From: an uncultured Bacteroidales bacterium
GTDB taxonomy: Bacteria; Bacteroidota; Bacteroidia; Bacteroidales; Paludibacteraceae
Reading direction: 5' to 3'
Length of the DNA stretch: 64,000 nucleotides
NCBI GenBank assembly: GCA_946411385.1
Contig: CAMKDV010000004.1
Location: 1 to 64,000 of the forward strand
Shown: positions 36,848 to 45,148 of the stretch, one piece after another
Numbering within the stretch: the first letter of the stretch is position 1
How the letters are laid out: each line of letters begins with the position of its first letter
Position numbers and translations under genes: made by a program
Notes under the pieces: model-generated
Told to the model about the DNA's origin: nothing
What the model saw: the letters and a program-made list of their open reading frames with translations, nothing else
The model's database searches: none

Positions 36848-36962
36848 GGCCTTTGGCTATTGGCTATTGGCTATTGGCTGTTAACGGCTTTTAACTTTTG
36901 GCTATTGGCTATTGGCGGCTAATGGCTAACGGCCAACCGCTAATGGCCAAAAGCCGTTTTGG
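36848..36962 (-). repeat. TTGGCTA/GGCTAAC word array after mazG
   Basis: GGCTATT words on the left half and inverted GGCCAAC/GCTAATGG words on the right give local inverted symmetry. The array includes the mazG stop (GGCCATTAG on the minus strand). Confidence 0.8.
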
Positions 36963-37728
36963 CTTCCTGCCAGAGTTGCTCCATCTGATCAAGCGTCATG
37001 TCCTTGAGTTCGCGTCCCTGCTCCTTGGCTTTCGCCTCCACATAATTGAAGCGGCGGATGAACTTGAGGTTGGTCTGCTCGAGCGAATTATCCGGACGGA
37101 TCTTGTACAGCCGCGCGGCATTAATCAGGGCAAACAATATGTCGCCGAACTCGGCGGTCATCTTCGTCTGGTCCATGTGCTCGACCTCGGCTTCAAACTC
37201 CCGCAACTCTTCGTTCACCTTTGCCCACACATCCTCGCGTTTCTCCCAATCGAAACCCACGTTCGCCACTTTTTCCTGAATGCGATAAGCCTTGACGAGC
37301 GAGGGCAGACTGTCGGGGATGCCGCCAAGGACGGTCTTGTTACCGCCTTTCTCCTTGAGTTTGACTTGTTCCCACAGTTTGCTCACTTCTTCGGCGTTCT
37401 GCGCAGCTTGCTCGCCATACACATGCGGATGGCGGAAGATCAGTTTGTCGCTAATCCGGTTGCACACGTCGGCAATATCGAATTCATTCGTCTCGCTGCC
37501 CATCTTGGCGTAGAACACCACGTGGAGCAATACGTCGCCGAGCTCTTTGCTAATCTCTTGCATATCATGACGCGAGATGGCGGAAGCCAACTCAAACGTC
37601 TCTTCTATCGTGTTCTCGCGAAGGCTGTCGAATGTCTGCTTGTGATCCCACGGACATTTCTCGCGAAGCTCGTCCATGATGGTCAGCAGCCTGTCAAACG
37701 CTGCTAATTGTTCTGCTCTACTATGCAT
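36940..37728 (-). CDS. mazG: Nucleoside triphosphate pyrophosphohydrolase MazG
   Basis: This 262-residue protein has two MazG folds: KCPWDHKQTFDSLRENTIEETFEL (first, with the EExxE helix) and EFGDILFALINAARLYKIRPD (second). It hydrolyses NTPs to NMP and pyrophosphate, cleaning the nucleotide pool. Its final residues AFGH and the stop are written by the adjoining word array. Same strand as the downstream-transcribed DUF59/lpxH/four-helix genes, though each gap holds an array. Confidence 0.95.
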   Translation of the reverse strand: MHSRAEQLAAFDRLLTIMDELREKCPWDHKQTFDSLRENTIEETFELASAISRHDMQEISKELGDVLLHVVFYAKMGSETNEFDIADVCNRISDKLIFRHPHVYGEQAAQNAEEVSKLWEQVKLKEKGGNKTVLGGIPDSLPSLVKAYRIQEKVANVGFDWEKREDVWAKVNEELREFEAEVEHMDQTKMTAEFGDILFALINAARLYKIRPDNSLEQTNLKFIRRFNYVEAKAKEQGRELKDMTLDQMEQLWQEAKTAFGH

Positions 37729-37732
37729 AATG

Positions 37733-37797
37733 TTGGCTATTGGCTGTTGGCCGTTGGCTATTGGCTGCTAATGGTTAATAGCTTTTGGCTTGAGTTT
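37733..37797 (-). repeat. TTGGCTA word array after four-helix-bundle gene 2
   Basis: The words TTGGCTA, TTGGCTG and TTGGCCG are followed by CTAATGGTTAATAGC. On the minus strand it supplies the stop of the four-helix-bundle gene (ATTAACCATTAG). Confidence 0.8.
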
Positions 37798-38136
37798 TTG
37801 TATAAGTGTATTTATTTGTCTCTCTTCTTTTTGTATGCATTTAATCAAGTCATTATACTGATTTGTATCAATATAATTCCGCATATGGGCTATTGTCAAT
37901 TGTGTTTCCACTTCAAAAGCAGAACCTATTGCAATTTCTAAGAAGTGAGCATATTCAATTGGAGAAGTGCGTGAGGCACCTTCCGCTATATTCGATGCAA
38001 TGGATACTGCAGCTCGTTCTATTTGATTACATAGCCCATAGATTTCATTTTTGGGGAAAAGCTCGGCAATACTATAAATCTGATTTGCTATAGATATAGC
38101 ATCTTTCCAAATCTCGTATTTTCTAAAATCTCTCAT
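37768..38136 (-). CDS. Four-helix-bundle protein (S23 / rRNA intervening-sequence family), copy 2
   Basis: This 122-residue all-helical protein carries the family pattern: IWKDAISIANQIYSIAELFP, EIYGLCNQIERAAVSIASNI, AEGASRTSPIEYAHFLEIAI, then EVETQLTIA. It belongs to the same family as the gene at 20743 but to a different subgroup. It lies between lpxH and mazG on their strand, with word arrays on both sides (38150-38232 and 37733-37797). The role of the family outside rRNA intervening sequences is unknown. Confidence 0.87.
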   Translation of the reverse strand: MRDFRKYEIWKDAISIANQIYSIAELFPKNEIYGLCNQIERAAVSIASNIAEGASRTSPIEYAHFLEIAIGSAFEVETQLTIAHMRNYIDTNQYNDLIKCIQKEERQINTLIQKLKPKAINH

Positions 38137-38149
38137 TCTTTCACTTGGT

Positions 38150-38232
38150 TTATTGGCTGTTGGCTTTTGGCTGTTAGCTGTTGGCGGCTAAGGCTAATGG
38201 CTAATGGCTAATGGCTAATAGCTAATAGCCGA
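38150..38232 (-). repeat. TTGGCTG/GGCTAAT word array after lpxH
   Basis: TTGGCTG words change to GGCTAAT words near 38187, and the array ends in CTAATAGCCG, which supplies the lpxH stop (GGCTATTAG on the minus strand). Confidence 0.8.
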
Positions 38233-39106
38233 ATGAGTCCAGAACGAGTTTTCCGTTCTGGCTCATTCTTGCATACGTCCATTGGCGGAAACAGTCGCCC
38301 AGGATGATGACGCGTGCGCCGGTTGCCAGTTCTAAGTCCAGTTCTATATGCCGATGGCCGAAGATGTAGTAATCTATATAGGGCTGTTGGCTATTGGCTG
38401 TTGGCTGTTGGCTGTCGGGGGTTGGCTGTTGGCTGTCGGCTGTTGGGTGTTGGCGGCTAACGGCTAACGGCCAATGGCTAATAGCCAGTTGCTCACACTC
38501 TTTGGCATAGAGCACCAACTCCTCCTTGTTCTCGCCCTTGTAGCCGCAGGGGTGAGCCATCTCTTTCTCGCGCGAATGTTTGGCCCAACTGTAGCCGAGT
38601 TTGTTGCCCCACGCCGGAGGCACGCAGCGAAAGAGGGCTTGCGCTACAGGATTATGGAATAGCGCGCGTAGGCGCATGAACTTGCGAATCTTCTTTTGTA
38701 CCCCTTTCGGGAACTGCGTCAGATAGTTCGTCGGCATCAGTCCGTCGCCGTGCGCCAGCATGCAGCGCTTGCCGGCGATGGTAAGTATCTCGGGCTTGCG
38801 ATGGATGGTCATGCCGGTCAGGCGTTGCAGCCTGCCGAAAGTCCATATATCATGATTGCCGATAAAGAAATGCACTTCGATGCCGCTGTCGGTTAGGCGC
38901 TTCAGACAAGCCAAGATTGGCTTGTACTCCTCTTTCGAGCGGTCGCGCCAAAAATACTCACACCAATAGTCGAAGATGTCGCCCAGCAGGTAGATAGCCG
39001 TAGCATCCTGAGCCAACTGCTCAAGCAGACTCACGAACCGCAGCTGATGTTCCGCATCGTCCATCGCGCGGCTGCCTATATGTGCGTCACTTAGGAAGTA
39101 GATCAT
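38222..39106 (-). CDS. lpxH: LpxH-like UDP-2,3-diacylglucosamine hydrolase with repeat-derived insertion
   Basis: This 294-residue calcineurin-fold phosphoesterase has the metal motifs SDAHIGS (D7, H9), LLGDIFDYW, FIGNHDIW, LAHGDGL and FGHRHIE. It removes UMP from UDP-2,3-diacyl-GlcN to give lipid X in lipid A synthesis. Between YAKECEQ and YIDYYIFGHRH it carries about 35 residues of Gln/Pro/Ser low complexity (PTADSQQPTPDSQQPTANSQ). These are encoded by a word array at 38381-38488. The insertion lies just before the last metal motif and keeps frame, so the enzyme is probably still active. Confidence 0.9.
   Translation of the reverse strand: MIYFLSDAHIGSRAMDDAEHQLRFVSLLEQLAQDATAIYLLGDIFDYWCEYFWRDRSKEEYKPILACLKRLTDSGIEVHFFIGNHDIWTFGRLQRLTGMTIHRKPEILTIAGKRCMLAHGDGLMPTNYLTQFPKGVQKKIRKFMRLRALFHNPVAQALFRCVPPAWGNKLGYSWAKHSREKEMAHPCGYKGENKEELVLYAKECEQLAISHWPLAVSRQHPTADSQQPTPDSQQPTANSQQPYIDYYIFGHRHIELDLELATGARVIILGDCFRQWTYARMSQNGKLVLDSFGY
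38381..38488 (-). repeat. TTGGCTG word array inside lpxH
   Basis: At least eight TTGGCTG/TTGGCTA/TCGGCTG words, then inverted GGCTAACGGCCAATGGC words, lie in frame within lpxH. Confidence 0.85.
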
Positions 39107-39112
39107 AACTTT

Positions 39113-39178
39113 GGCTATTGGCTATTGGCTGTTGGCTATTGGCTGCTAATGGCTAACGGCCAATAGCTAACGGCTATA
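39113..39178 (-). repeat. TTGGCTA word array after the DUF59 gene
   Basis: GCTATTGGC words on the left face GCCAATAGC on the right, so the array can fold as a hairpin. It abuts the stop of the DUF59 gene. Confidence 0.8.
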
Positions 39179-39488
39179 GAAATCCTAATTCTAACTTGGC
39201 TTCCTCACTCATCATATCTTTTGTCCACTCAGGCTCGAACACCAGGTTGACTTTCACCTCGTTGATGCCGTCCACCGTAGCGACTTTCTGGCGTATATCT
39301 TCCATCAGGAAGTCAGCTGCCGGACAACTGGGAGCCGTCAGAGTCATATCAATCGTGCAGACACCCTCGTCGCTGATGTCGATGCGGTAGATCAGCCCAA
39401 GATCGTAGACGTTGACGGGTATCTCGGGGTCAAAAACGGTGCGAAGCATTTGCAGCACCTTCTCTTCTGTTTCTAAAAATTCGTTCAT
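39174..39488 (-). CDS. DUF59/MIP18-family iron-sulfur assembly protein (SufT-like)
   Basis: This 104-residue protein matches the MIP18/PaaD-like DUF59 family (VFDPEIPVNVYDLGLIYRID, then MTLTAPSCPAADFLMEDI, with the conserved Cys). Members help mature or transfer Fe-S clusters. The reading frame continues to 39683, but a -7 box TATCTTTG (39539-39546, minus strand) lies inside that extension; the ATG at 39488 is chosen. Divergent from the exported protein gene at 39668. Confidence 0.88.
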   Translation of the reverse strand: MNEFLETEEKVLQMLRTVFDPEIPVNVYDLGLIYRIDISDEGVCTIDMTLTAPSCPAADFLMEDIRQKVATVDGINEVKVNLVFEPEWTKDMMSEEAKLELGFL

Positions 39489-39538
39489 GTGCCTCAGGCG
39501 GGACGCCTTACCTCGACGTGCTCCGCAAAAATAGGCTA

Positions 39539-39627
39539 CAAAGATACGACTTTTTTTGCAAATTTGCAAATATTTGACATTTTTCGTTACATAAACTTGC
39601 AAATTCGGGATTTTTTTTGTATCTTTG
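39539..39627. promoter_or_regulatory. Divergent promoters (DUF59 gene and exported-protein gene)
   Basis: Minus strand -7 TATCTTTG at 39539-39546; plus strand -7 TATCTTTG at 39620-39627. Confidence 0.6.
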
Positions 39628-39667
39628 CTTTTCGTTTTCAACAACACTTTAAAATCGATATCGATAT

Positions 39668-40603
39668 ATGAAAAAACTTTCACTTCTTTTTGCCGCTCTG
39701 CTTCTCACTGCAGGTATGGCAATGGCTGACGGCTCGTATGGTATAGCCGTCAATGGTACGATGTATTACGCCGGTACGCAGAATCCCAATCCGGGTGACC
39801 CGAGTTTCAAGGAGTTCATGGTGCTCGGTTTGGCGCTGAACGCCGGTGATAATTTCCAGCTATACGATCCCTCGGGCAACGACGGTCAGGGTGCCGGTTG
39901 GGCTGTGGATCTGGACAACGCCAGCGTAAGCGTGATGAGCCGCAGTGGCGACCACTACACCTGCTCGGAGAGTGGCTGCTACGACTTCTACATCAAGCTT
40001 AAGTATGGTGCCGACCAGCTCTACATAGGTGCCGGCAACTGCGGCAGTCCGCAAGGTACGGCTATCGGCGGAGGCAGCTATCCCGGTGGTGACCCCAACC
40101 CCGGCGGTGATCCTAATCCCGGCGGCGACCCTACGGAAGGCAATCCCCGCTACTACTACAAGGGTTATATCGACGGCCAGGATGTGGAGCCGGATGACGA
40201 CAGACTGTTCCGCGGAGGTATGGCCGCGCTGGATGTAGCCACTGACGCTTACGTGTTTGTACTCTACCAGGTGGACGGTTTCCCCGGTGTACAGTACATG
40301 ACGGCGGAATATGTGGACGGTCCTACCCACGCTACCTTGCTTACGACCGGCAGCCAAAAGATGCACATCACTGCCGGCGAGTACACGCTCTATCTGTACG
40401 ACAACGGCGACAACACGCTGGAACTGTCCACCGAGCCTATCCCGGGCAAGAAACTGGCTGACCCGCAAGCAGGCAGTCACGGACAGGATGCCGTAGAGAA
40501 CATCACCGTGGAAGAGAAGACCATCAAGCGCGTAGAGAACGGGCAGGTGGTAATCATCCGCAACGGCGTGCGCTACAATTTGCTCGGCGCAGAAGTGCGC
40601 TAA
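39668..40603 (+). CDS. Exported protein upstream of a secreted amylase
   Basis: This 311-residue protein has a signal peptide (LSLLFAALLLTAGMAMA), two similar beta domains (about 22-125 and 155-255), and between them a GGDPNPGGDPNPGGDP linker. The C-terminus (KTIKRVENGQVVIIRNGVRY...GAEVR) resembles the tail of the amylase encoded next. Both may be a shared sorting tail. The first domain (YGIAVNGTMYYAGT...FQLYDPSGNDGQGAGW) recalls starch-binding-type modules, but this is only a similarity by eye. It is separated from the amylase by 66 bp with a hairpin. Confidence 0.68.
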   Translation: MKKLSLLFAALLLTAGMAMADGSYGIAVNGTMYYAGTQNPNPGDPSFKEFMVLGLALNAGDNFQLYDPSGNDGQGAGWAVDLDNASVSVMSRSGDHYTCSESGCYDFYIKLKYGADQLYIGAGNCGSPQGTAIGGGSYPGGDPNPGGDPNPGGDPTEGNPRYYYKGYIDGQDVEPDDDRLFRGGMAALDVATDAYVFVLYQVDGFPGVQYMTAEYVDGPTHATLLTTGSQKMHITAGEYTLYLYDNGDNTLELSTEPIPGKKLADPQAGSHGQDAVENITVEEKTIKRVENGQVVIIRNGVRYNLLGAEVR

Positions 40604-40612
40604 GATACAAGG

Positions 40613-40638
40613 GGTAGTGCGCTTAGGTGGGCACTACC
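40613..40638 (+). terminator. Hairpin between the exported protein and amylase genes
   Basis: GGTAGTGC (40613-40620) pairs with GCACTACC (40631-40638). No T-tract follows, so it may be an attenuator or processing site rather than a full stop. Confidence 0.5.
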
Positions 40639-40669
40639 TTACCAAATATTCATATAAATTGTTGAGACA

Positions 40670-42661
40670 ATGAAACGAGTTCTACTTAGTTTGTCGGCTG
40701 CCCTGTGCGCCGTGATGATGCTGGCGCAAAGCAGTATCTGGACAGATTTTACCCCCGATCCTTGCCAGACGCAGAGTCGTCCGGCAGGCGTAAGCAACGG
40801 TATTTATTACGGCGAGGACGGCACGTCGGTAACGTTGTGTACGTACGCTGCCTCAAAAACTGCACCGGCGCAACATGTGTTCCTCTTGGGCGATATGACC
40901 AATTGGCAACTCGATAACAACTACCAACTCAAGCGTGACGGCAACTATTTCTGGATCACCCTAACCGGTTTGACACCACGCAAGGAGTATCGCTTTCAGT
41001 ACGCTGTGGTACGTGCAGATGGCGTGAAAAAACAGATATGTGACCTGTACTCGGAGAAAGTGTTGCATCCCGATGACCAGTACGAACCCAGGACTGCCGA
41101 CCCGACACTAATCGGTTATCCGAAAGGCGCTGACGGCAGTTACGTTACGGTCATCAAGCCCGGCGCCACACCCTATGCATGGTCGGAAGCCACGCTGAAC
41201 TTCAAGCGCCCGGACAAGAAGAACCTGATCATCTATGAGGTATGGGTGTACGATTATACGACAGGAGACAACGGCCGTACCTTCAAGGCGCTAAGGAAAA
41301 AGCTCGATTACATCCAGAACCTCGGCGTGAATGCCATCGAGCTGATGCCGATCAGCGAGTTTGAAGGCAACGTCAGTTGGGGATATAACCCCACGCTGTA
41401 TTTCGCAGTGGATAAAGCGTACGGCAAAGCCGAAGATCTGAAAGCGCTGATCGACGAGTGCCATAAGCGCGGTATAGCCGTGATCCTGGATATGGTGTTC
41501 AACCACACCAAAGGGCCGAACCCGATGGCGACGCTCTATCCGTGGGGTAACGACCTGCAGTACAACCCCTGGTTCAACACCAATCCGCCCGAGGGTGACA
41601 ACGGTTATGGCGAGGAGTGGGATCATGATTTTGCACCGGCACACGAGATGTTCCGGCGCGCATTCGCCTACTGGCTCAAGGAATACAAGATCGACGGCTA
41701 TCGTCTCGACCTCAGTCACGGCCTGTGCGGTCAGACCAACAATGCCGTAGCCAACCTGACGGATTATTACAATACCGTTCAGGCAACCTCACCGGGCGCG
41801 TACATGATCCTTGAGCACTGGGGCGACGGTCAGTCGACGCTCATCAGCCGCGGTATGCAATGCTGGACGGGCGCAGGGGTCAGCAACGCCTACTGCCAGA
41901 CCGCTATGGGATGGCTCAAGGATGGTGACGGCTTTGGCGATGCCAACAGGTCGGGATATGTATCTTACGCCGAGAGCCACGATGAGGAACGAATGCAGTA
42001 CAAAGCCAAGACATGGGGCAATGGCGATCTGCAAACCAACGAGCCGGCGCGTCTCGGACGCGTAGCGGAGAACGTGGCATTCAACGTGTTGCTCAACGGA
42101 GCACACATGTTGTGGCAGTTTGAGGAGATCGGTTACGACTATTCCATCGAATACAACGGCCGTACAGGCAAGAAGCCCAATCCGGAGACCAAAGGTTATT
42201 TCACGCAACCGGAGCGCGTGGATGCGTTCACCAAGTGCGCGCAGGTCATCACCTTGCGCACGCAACTCAACCCGCAAGCTTTCACCGGTACACCTACGGT
42301 CAGCATCAATTCAGGCCAAGCCTTGCGCACTATCCAATGGGGAAGTAACGTATTTGCTGCCGCTAACTTCAGCGTAAGCGTCAATCAGAATGTCAATCTG
42401 CCTTCCGGCACGTGGTACGACTACTTGAACGGTGCACAGAGGGCGAACAGCGCATATACCTTAGCCCCGGGCGAACTGAAAGTGTTCACGAGCACTGCGC
42501 TACAGGCTCCTACCTTCGATGACATCATGAGCCGTCCCACACAAGGCATAGAAGACATCTTCTCACCTGCACCCGACGTACAGAAGTTCCTCTACAACGG
42601 AACCATCTACATCCGCCGCGGCAATCAGACCTTCACCATCGATGGCCGCCACGTCGAGTAA
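40670..42661 (+). CDS. Secreted GH13 alpha-amylase-family enzyme with CBM48-like domain
   Basis: This 663-residue protein has a signal peptide (VLLSLSAALCAVMMLA), a CBM48-like N-terminal beta domain (HVFLLGDMTNWQLDNNYQL) and the GH13 barrel. Expected catalytic residues are Asp347 (DGYRLDLSHG), Glu382 (YMILEHWGD) and Asp438 (YAESHDEER). A C-terminal beta domain follows. The final tail (FLYNGTIYIRRGNQTFTIDGRHVE in part) resembles that of the preceding gene. It should cleave alpha-glucans outside the cytoplasm. The upstream gene may be its co-expressed partner. Confidence 0.9.
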   Translation: MKRVLLSLSAALCAVMMLAQSSIWTDFTPDPCQTQSRPAGVSNGIYYGEDGTSVTLCTYAASKTAPAQHVFLLGDMTNWQLDNNYQLKRDGNYFWITLTGLTPRKEYRFQYAVVRADGVKKQICDLYSEKVLHPDDQYEPRTADPTLIGYPKGADGSYVTVIKPGATPYAWSEATLNFKRPDKKNLIIYEVWVYDYTTGDNGRTFKALRKKLDYIQNLGVNAIELMPISEFEGNVSWGYNPTLYFAVDKAYGKAEDLKALIDECHKRGIAVILDMVFNHTKGPNPMATLYPWGNDLQYNPWFNTNPPEGDNGYGEEWDHDFAPAHEMFRRAFAYWLKEYKIDGYRLDLSHGLCGQTNNAVANLTDYYNTVQATSPGAYMILEHWGDGQSTLISRGMQCWTGAGVSNAYCQTAMGWLKDGDGFGDANRSGYVSYAESHDEERMQYKAKTWGNGDLQTNEPARLGRVAENVAFNVLLNGAHMLWQFEEIGYDYSIEYNGRTGKKPNPETKGYFTQPERVDAFTKCAQVITLRTQLNPQAFTGTPTVSINSGQALRTIQWGSNVFAAANFSVSVNQNVNLPSGTWYDYLNGAQRANSAYTLAPGELKVFTSTALQAPTFDDIMSRPTQGIEDIFSPAPDVQKFLYNGTIYIRRGNQTFTIDGRHVE

Positions 42662-42714
42662 CTGTTTAACGTTTTGCGAAGCAAAACCATTTTAACTATT
42701 TAACTGTTTAACGC
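42661..42714 (+). repeat. ACTGTTTAACG words and a GTTTTGC/GCAAAAC hairpin after the amylase gene
   Basis: TTTAAC words repeat four times around GTTTTGCGAAGCAAAAC (a 7-bp stem). The array starts at the amylase stop and ends at the topB start. Confidence 0.65.
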
Positions 42715-42715
42715 T

Positions 42716-44728
42716 GTGATATTGTGTGTTGCTGAGAAACCGTCCGCCGGACGCGATATAGCCAAAGTACTGGGTGCCAACACCCGGCGCGACGGTTATA
42801 TGGAGGGTAACGGCTATTGCGTGACATGGACCTTCGGTCACTTGTGCGGACTGTACGACCCGCACGAGTATAACGCGCAATGGAAAGGGTGGAACATGTC
42901 CGCCCTGCCGATGATTCCCGAGCGGTTCTGCATCAAGGTGAGCGGCGATGAGGGGGTACAGAAGCAGTTTGCCATCATCAAGAAACTCATGTCCGAAGCC
43001 ACCGAAGTGATCAACTGCGGTGACCCGGGGCAAGAGGGTGAACTGATCCAACGATGGGTGTACCAGCAGGCAGGCTGCCGCGTGCCGGTCAAGCGCCTGT
43101 GGACATCCTCGCTTACCGAAGAGGCTATCCGTGATGCGTTCAAGCAACTCAAAGACCAGTCGGCGTACCAGCACCTCTACGAAGCCGGACTTATGCGTGC
43201 CATTGGCGACTGGCTGCTCGGCATGAACGCTTCGCGTGCGTATACATTGAAATATGCCGGCGGTGTGGGCAAAGACCGGCAGATCCTCTCCATCGGACGA
43301 GTGCAGACGCCCACGCTCGCGCTCATCGTCAAACGCCAACAGGAGATCGAACATTTCGTGCCACGCACCTATTACGAACTGAAAACCTTGTACCGCGATA
43401 CGCTCTTCAGCTACATGCAGGGCAATCAGCAGTCAGCCACAGGCGATCAGCCGGCTGACGAAAGCGACGATCTCAAAGGCTTCCCTACCCTCGAAGCGGC
43501 ACAAGCCGTGGTGGATAGCATCAAAGACCTGCCGCTCACCATCACCTCCGTCGAGAAAAAGAAAGGTACGGAATATGCACCCCGACTGTTCGACCTCACC
43601 TCGCTCCAAGTGGAGTGCAACAAGTCCTACGGCTTCACCGCCGAACAGACGCTCAAACTCATCCAGTCGCTCTACGAGAAACATGTCACCACCTATCCGC
43701 GCGTCGATACCACCTATCTGAGCGAAGATATCTACGCCCATGTGCCCAAAACGCTGGAAGGCATCAAGGATTTCTACCCCGAGGTACAGCCGCTCTTAGG
43801 GCTGAAAGCCGATGGCAAGAAAGGGCCGGGCTCCCTGCCGAAATCCAAGAAGGTGTTCGACAACAAGAAAGTCACCGACCACCACGCTATCATCCCTACC
43901 GGTCAGCGCCCCGACAACCTGAGCGAGGACGAGAAAAAAGTGTTCCGCAAGATTGCTTTGCGCTTCATCGCAGCCTTCTACCCCGATTGCGAGGTGAGCA
44001 CCACTACCGTATTGGCAGAAGTCGTTCCCGCTCAAGGCGAAGCGGTCAGGTTCAAAGTCACCGGCAGACAAGTGCTCGTGCCCGGATGGCGGGAAGTGTT
44101 CGCCAAAAGCACCGACAAGACGGACAACACCGACAAAACCGATGCTTCCGATAACGCCGAACAACCCGAAGCGCAACAAACCCTACCCGATTTCGTCAAA
44201 GGTGAGCAAGGCCCGCACGAGCCGCAGCTCAAAGAGCGCACCACGCAGCCGCCGAAGTATTATACCGAAGCCACGCTGCTGCGCGCCATGGAGACTGCCG
44301 GCAAGAATGTGGAAGATGAAGAGCTGCGCGATGCCATGAAAGAGAACGGCATTGGCCGTCCGTCCACCCGCGCCGCTATCATCGAGAAACTTTTCCAGCG
44401 GCGCTACATCGAGCGCAAAGGCAAAGCCGTGCACGCCACGCCTCTGGGCATCGACCTGATTGCCAAGATCATCTCACCGCTTCTCATGTCCGCCGAACTG
44501 ACGGGACGATGGGAGAAAAAGATGCGAATGATTGAGCGCGGCGAATACGAGGCACGGGCTTTCCTGGACGAACTCAAGCAGATGACCACCGAGGTCGTGC
44601 GCGAAGTCAAAGCCGACATGTCGGGAATGCCTTGTCCCGTCTGCCGGCAGGGACGCATCATCCGCGGTCGTACCCGTTACGGCTGTTCCCGCTGGCGCGA
44701 AGGCTGCACCTACGCCGCTCCGTTCTGA
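42716..44728 (+). CDS. topB: DNA topoisomerase III-like type IA enzyme
   Basis: This 670-residue protein has TOPRIM (ILCVAEKPSAGRDIAKVLG, INCGDPGQEGELIQRW), the active-site Tyr in TTYPRVDTTYLSED, the HHAIIPTGQ motif, and a C-terminal zinc ribbon (CPVCRQG...CSRWREGC). It relaxes or decatenates DNA. The start codon is GTG at 42716. Two low-complexity insertions (NQQSATGDQPADES and DKTDNTDKTDASDN) look like word-repeat expansions in surface loops. It marks the left border of the accessory island. Confidence 0.93.
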   Translation: MILCVAEKPSAGRDIAKVLGANTRRDGYMEGNGYCVTWTFGHLCGLYDPHEYNAQWKGWNMSALPMIPERFCIKVSGDEGVQKQFAIIKKLMSEATEVINCGDPGQEGELIQRWVYQQAGCRVPVKRLWTSSLTEEAIRDAFKQLKDQSAYQHLYEAGLMRAIGDWLLGMNASRAYTLKYAGGVGKDRQILSIGRVQTPTLALIVKRQQEIEHFVPRTYYELKTLYRDTLFSYMQGNQQSATGDQPADESDDLKGFPTLEAAQAVVDSIKDLPLTITSVEKKKGTEYAPRLFDLTSLQVECNKSYGFTAEQTLKLIQSLYEKHVTTYPRVDTTYLSEDIYAHVPKTLEGIKDFYPEVQPLLGLKADGKKGPGSLPKSKKVFDNKKVTDHHAIIPTGQRPDNLSEDEKKVFRKIALRFIAAFYPDCEVSTTTVLAEVVPAQGEAVRFKVTGRQVLVPGWREVFAKSTDKTDNTDKTDASDNAEQPEAQQTLPDFVKGEQGPHEPQLKERTTQPPKYYTEATLLRAMETAGKNVEDEELRDAMKENGIGRPSTRAAIIEKLFQRRYIERKGKAVHATPLGIDLIAKIISPLLMSAELTGRWEKKMRMIERGEYEARAFLDELKQMTTEVVREVKADMSGMPCPVCRQGRIIRGRTRYGCSRWREGCTYAAPF

Positions 44729-44765
44729 TACAACAATAATTGTGCCTAACCCGGCAAAATTTTCG

Positions 44766-45026
44766 CTATACTACTCGCCATCCTTTGATGCAGTAGTCAG
44801 TGAATTGGTCTGCTTGTTTCGCGCTCATCCATCCGCGTTTCTTTACGGCGTAGAGATAGTATTTCGCGCCCGTGCCTTTACGTTGCAGCCAATCTGCAAA
44901 GCCTTCCAGCAGCTCATCAAATGCTTCATCGAGGGTCATGCACTCTCCCGACGGATTAGGTTCGGTGGGATAGTTCATCTTGGCTTGTAGTTGACGCTTG
45001 ATAGTGATTAGTTTTATATGTTCCAT
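44766..45026 (-). CDS. Small hypothetical protein of the phage-like operon
   Basis: About 86 residues, no recognised domain. It has a helical middle (MTLDEAFDELLEGFADWLQR) and a basic aromatic C-terminus (YYLYAVKKRGWMSAKQADQF). It is the last gene of a leftward operon. The ATG at 45026 is 3 bp after the previous stop; a GTG at 45032 overlapping that stop is an equally good coupled start. Confidence 0.6.
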   Translation of the reverse strand: MEHIKLITIKRQLQAKMNYPTEPNPSGECMTLDEAFDELLEGFADWLQRKGTGAKYYLYAVKKRGWMSAKQADQFTDYCIKGWRVV

Positions 45027-45028
45027 AC

Positions 45029-45148
45029 TCACTTTGTTTTATCGGGTTGATTATTATGCCCTTTCGGGCGTTGATTGCTGATGATTGGCAGTATATCGCG
45101 CTCGTATAGGCGTTCGAATGTCTGCCGTAACAATTGGTCTTTGTTCAT
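45029..45148 (-). CDS. 39-residue hypothetical protein
   Basis: The small frame MNKDQLLRQTFERLYERDIL... ends KGHNNQPDKTK. Its ATG overlaps the stop of the preceding winged-helix gene (ATGA), and its own stop abuts the next start. This tight spacing, rather than length, is the support for calling it real. Function unknown. Confidence 0.55.
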   Translation of the reverse strand: MNKDQLLRQTFERLYERDILPIISNQRPKGHNNQPDKTK

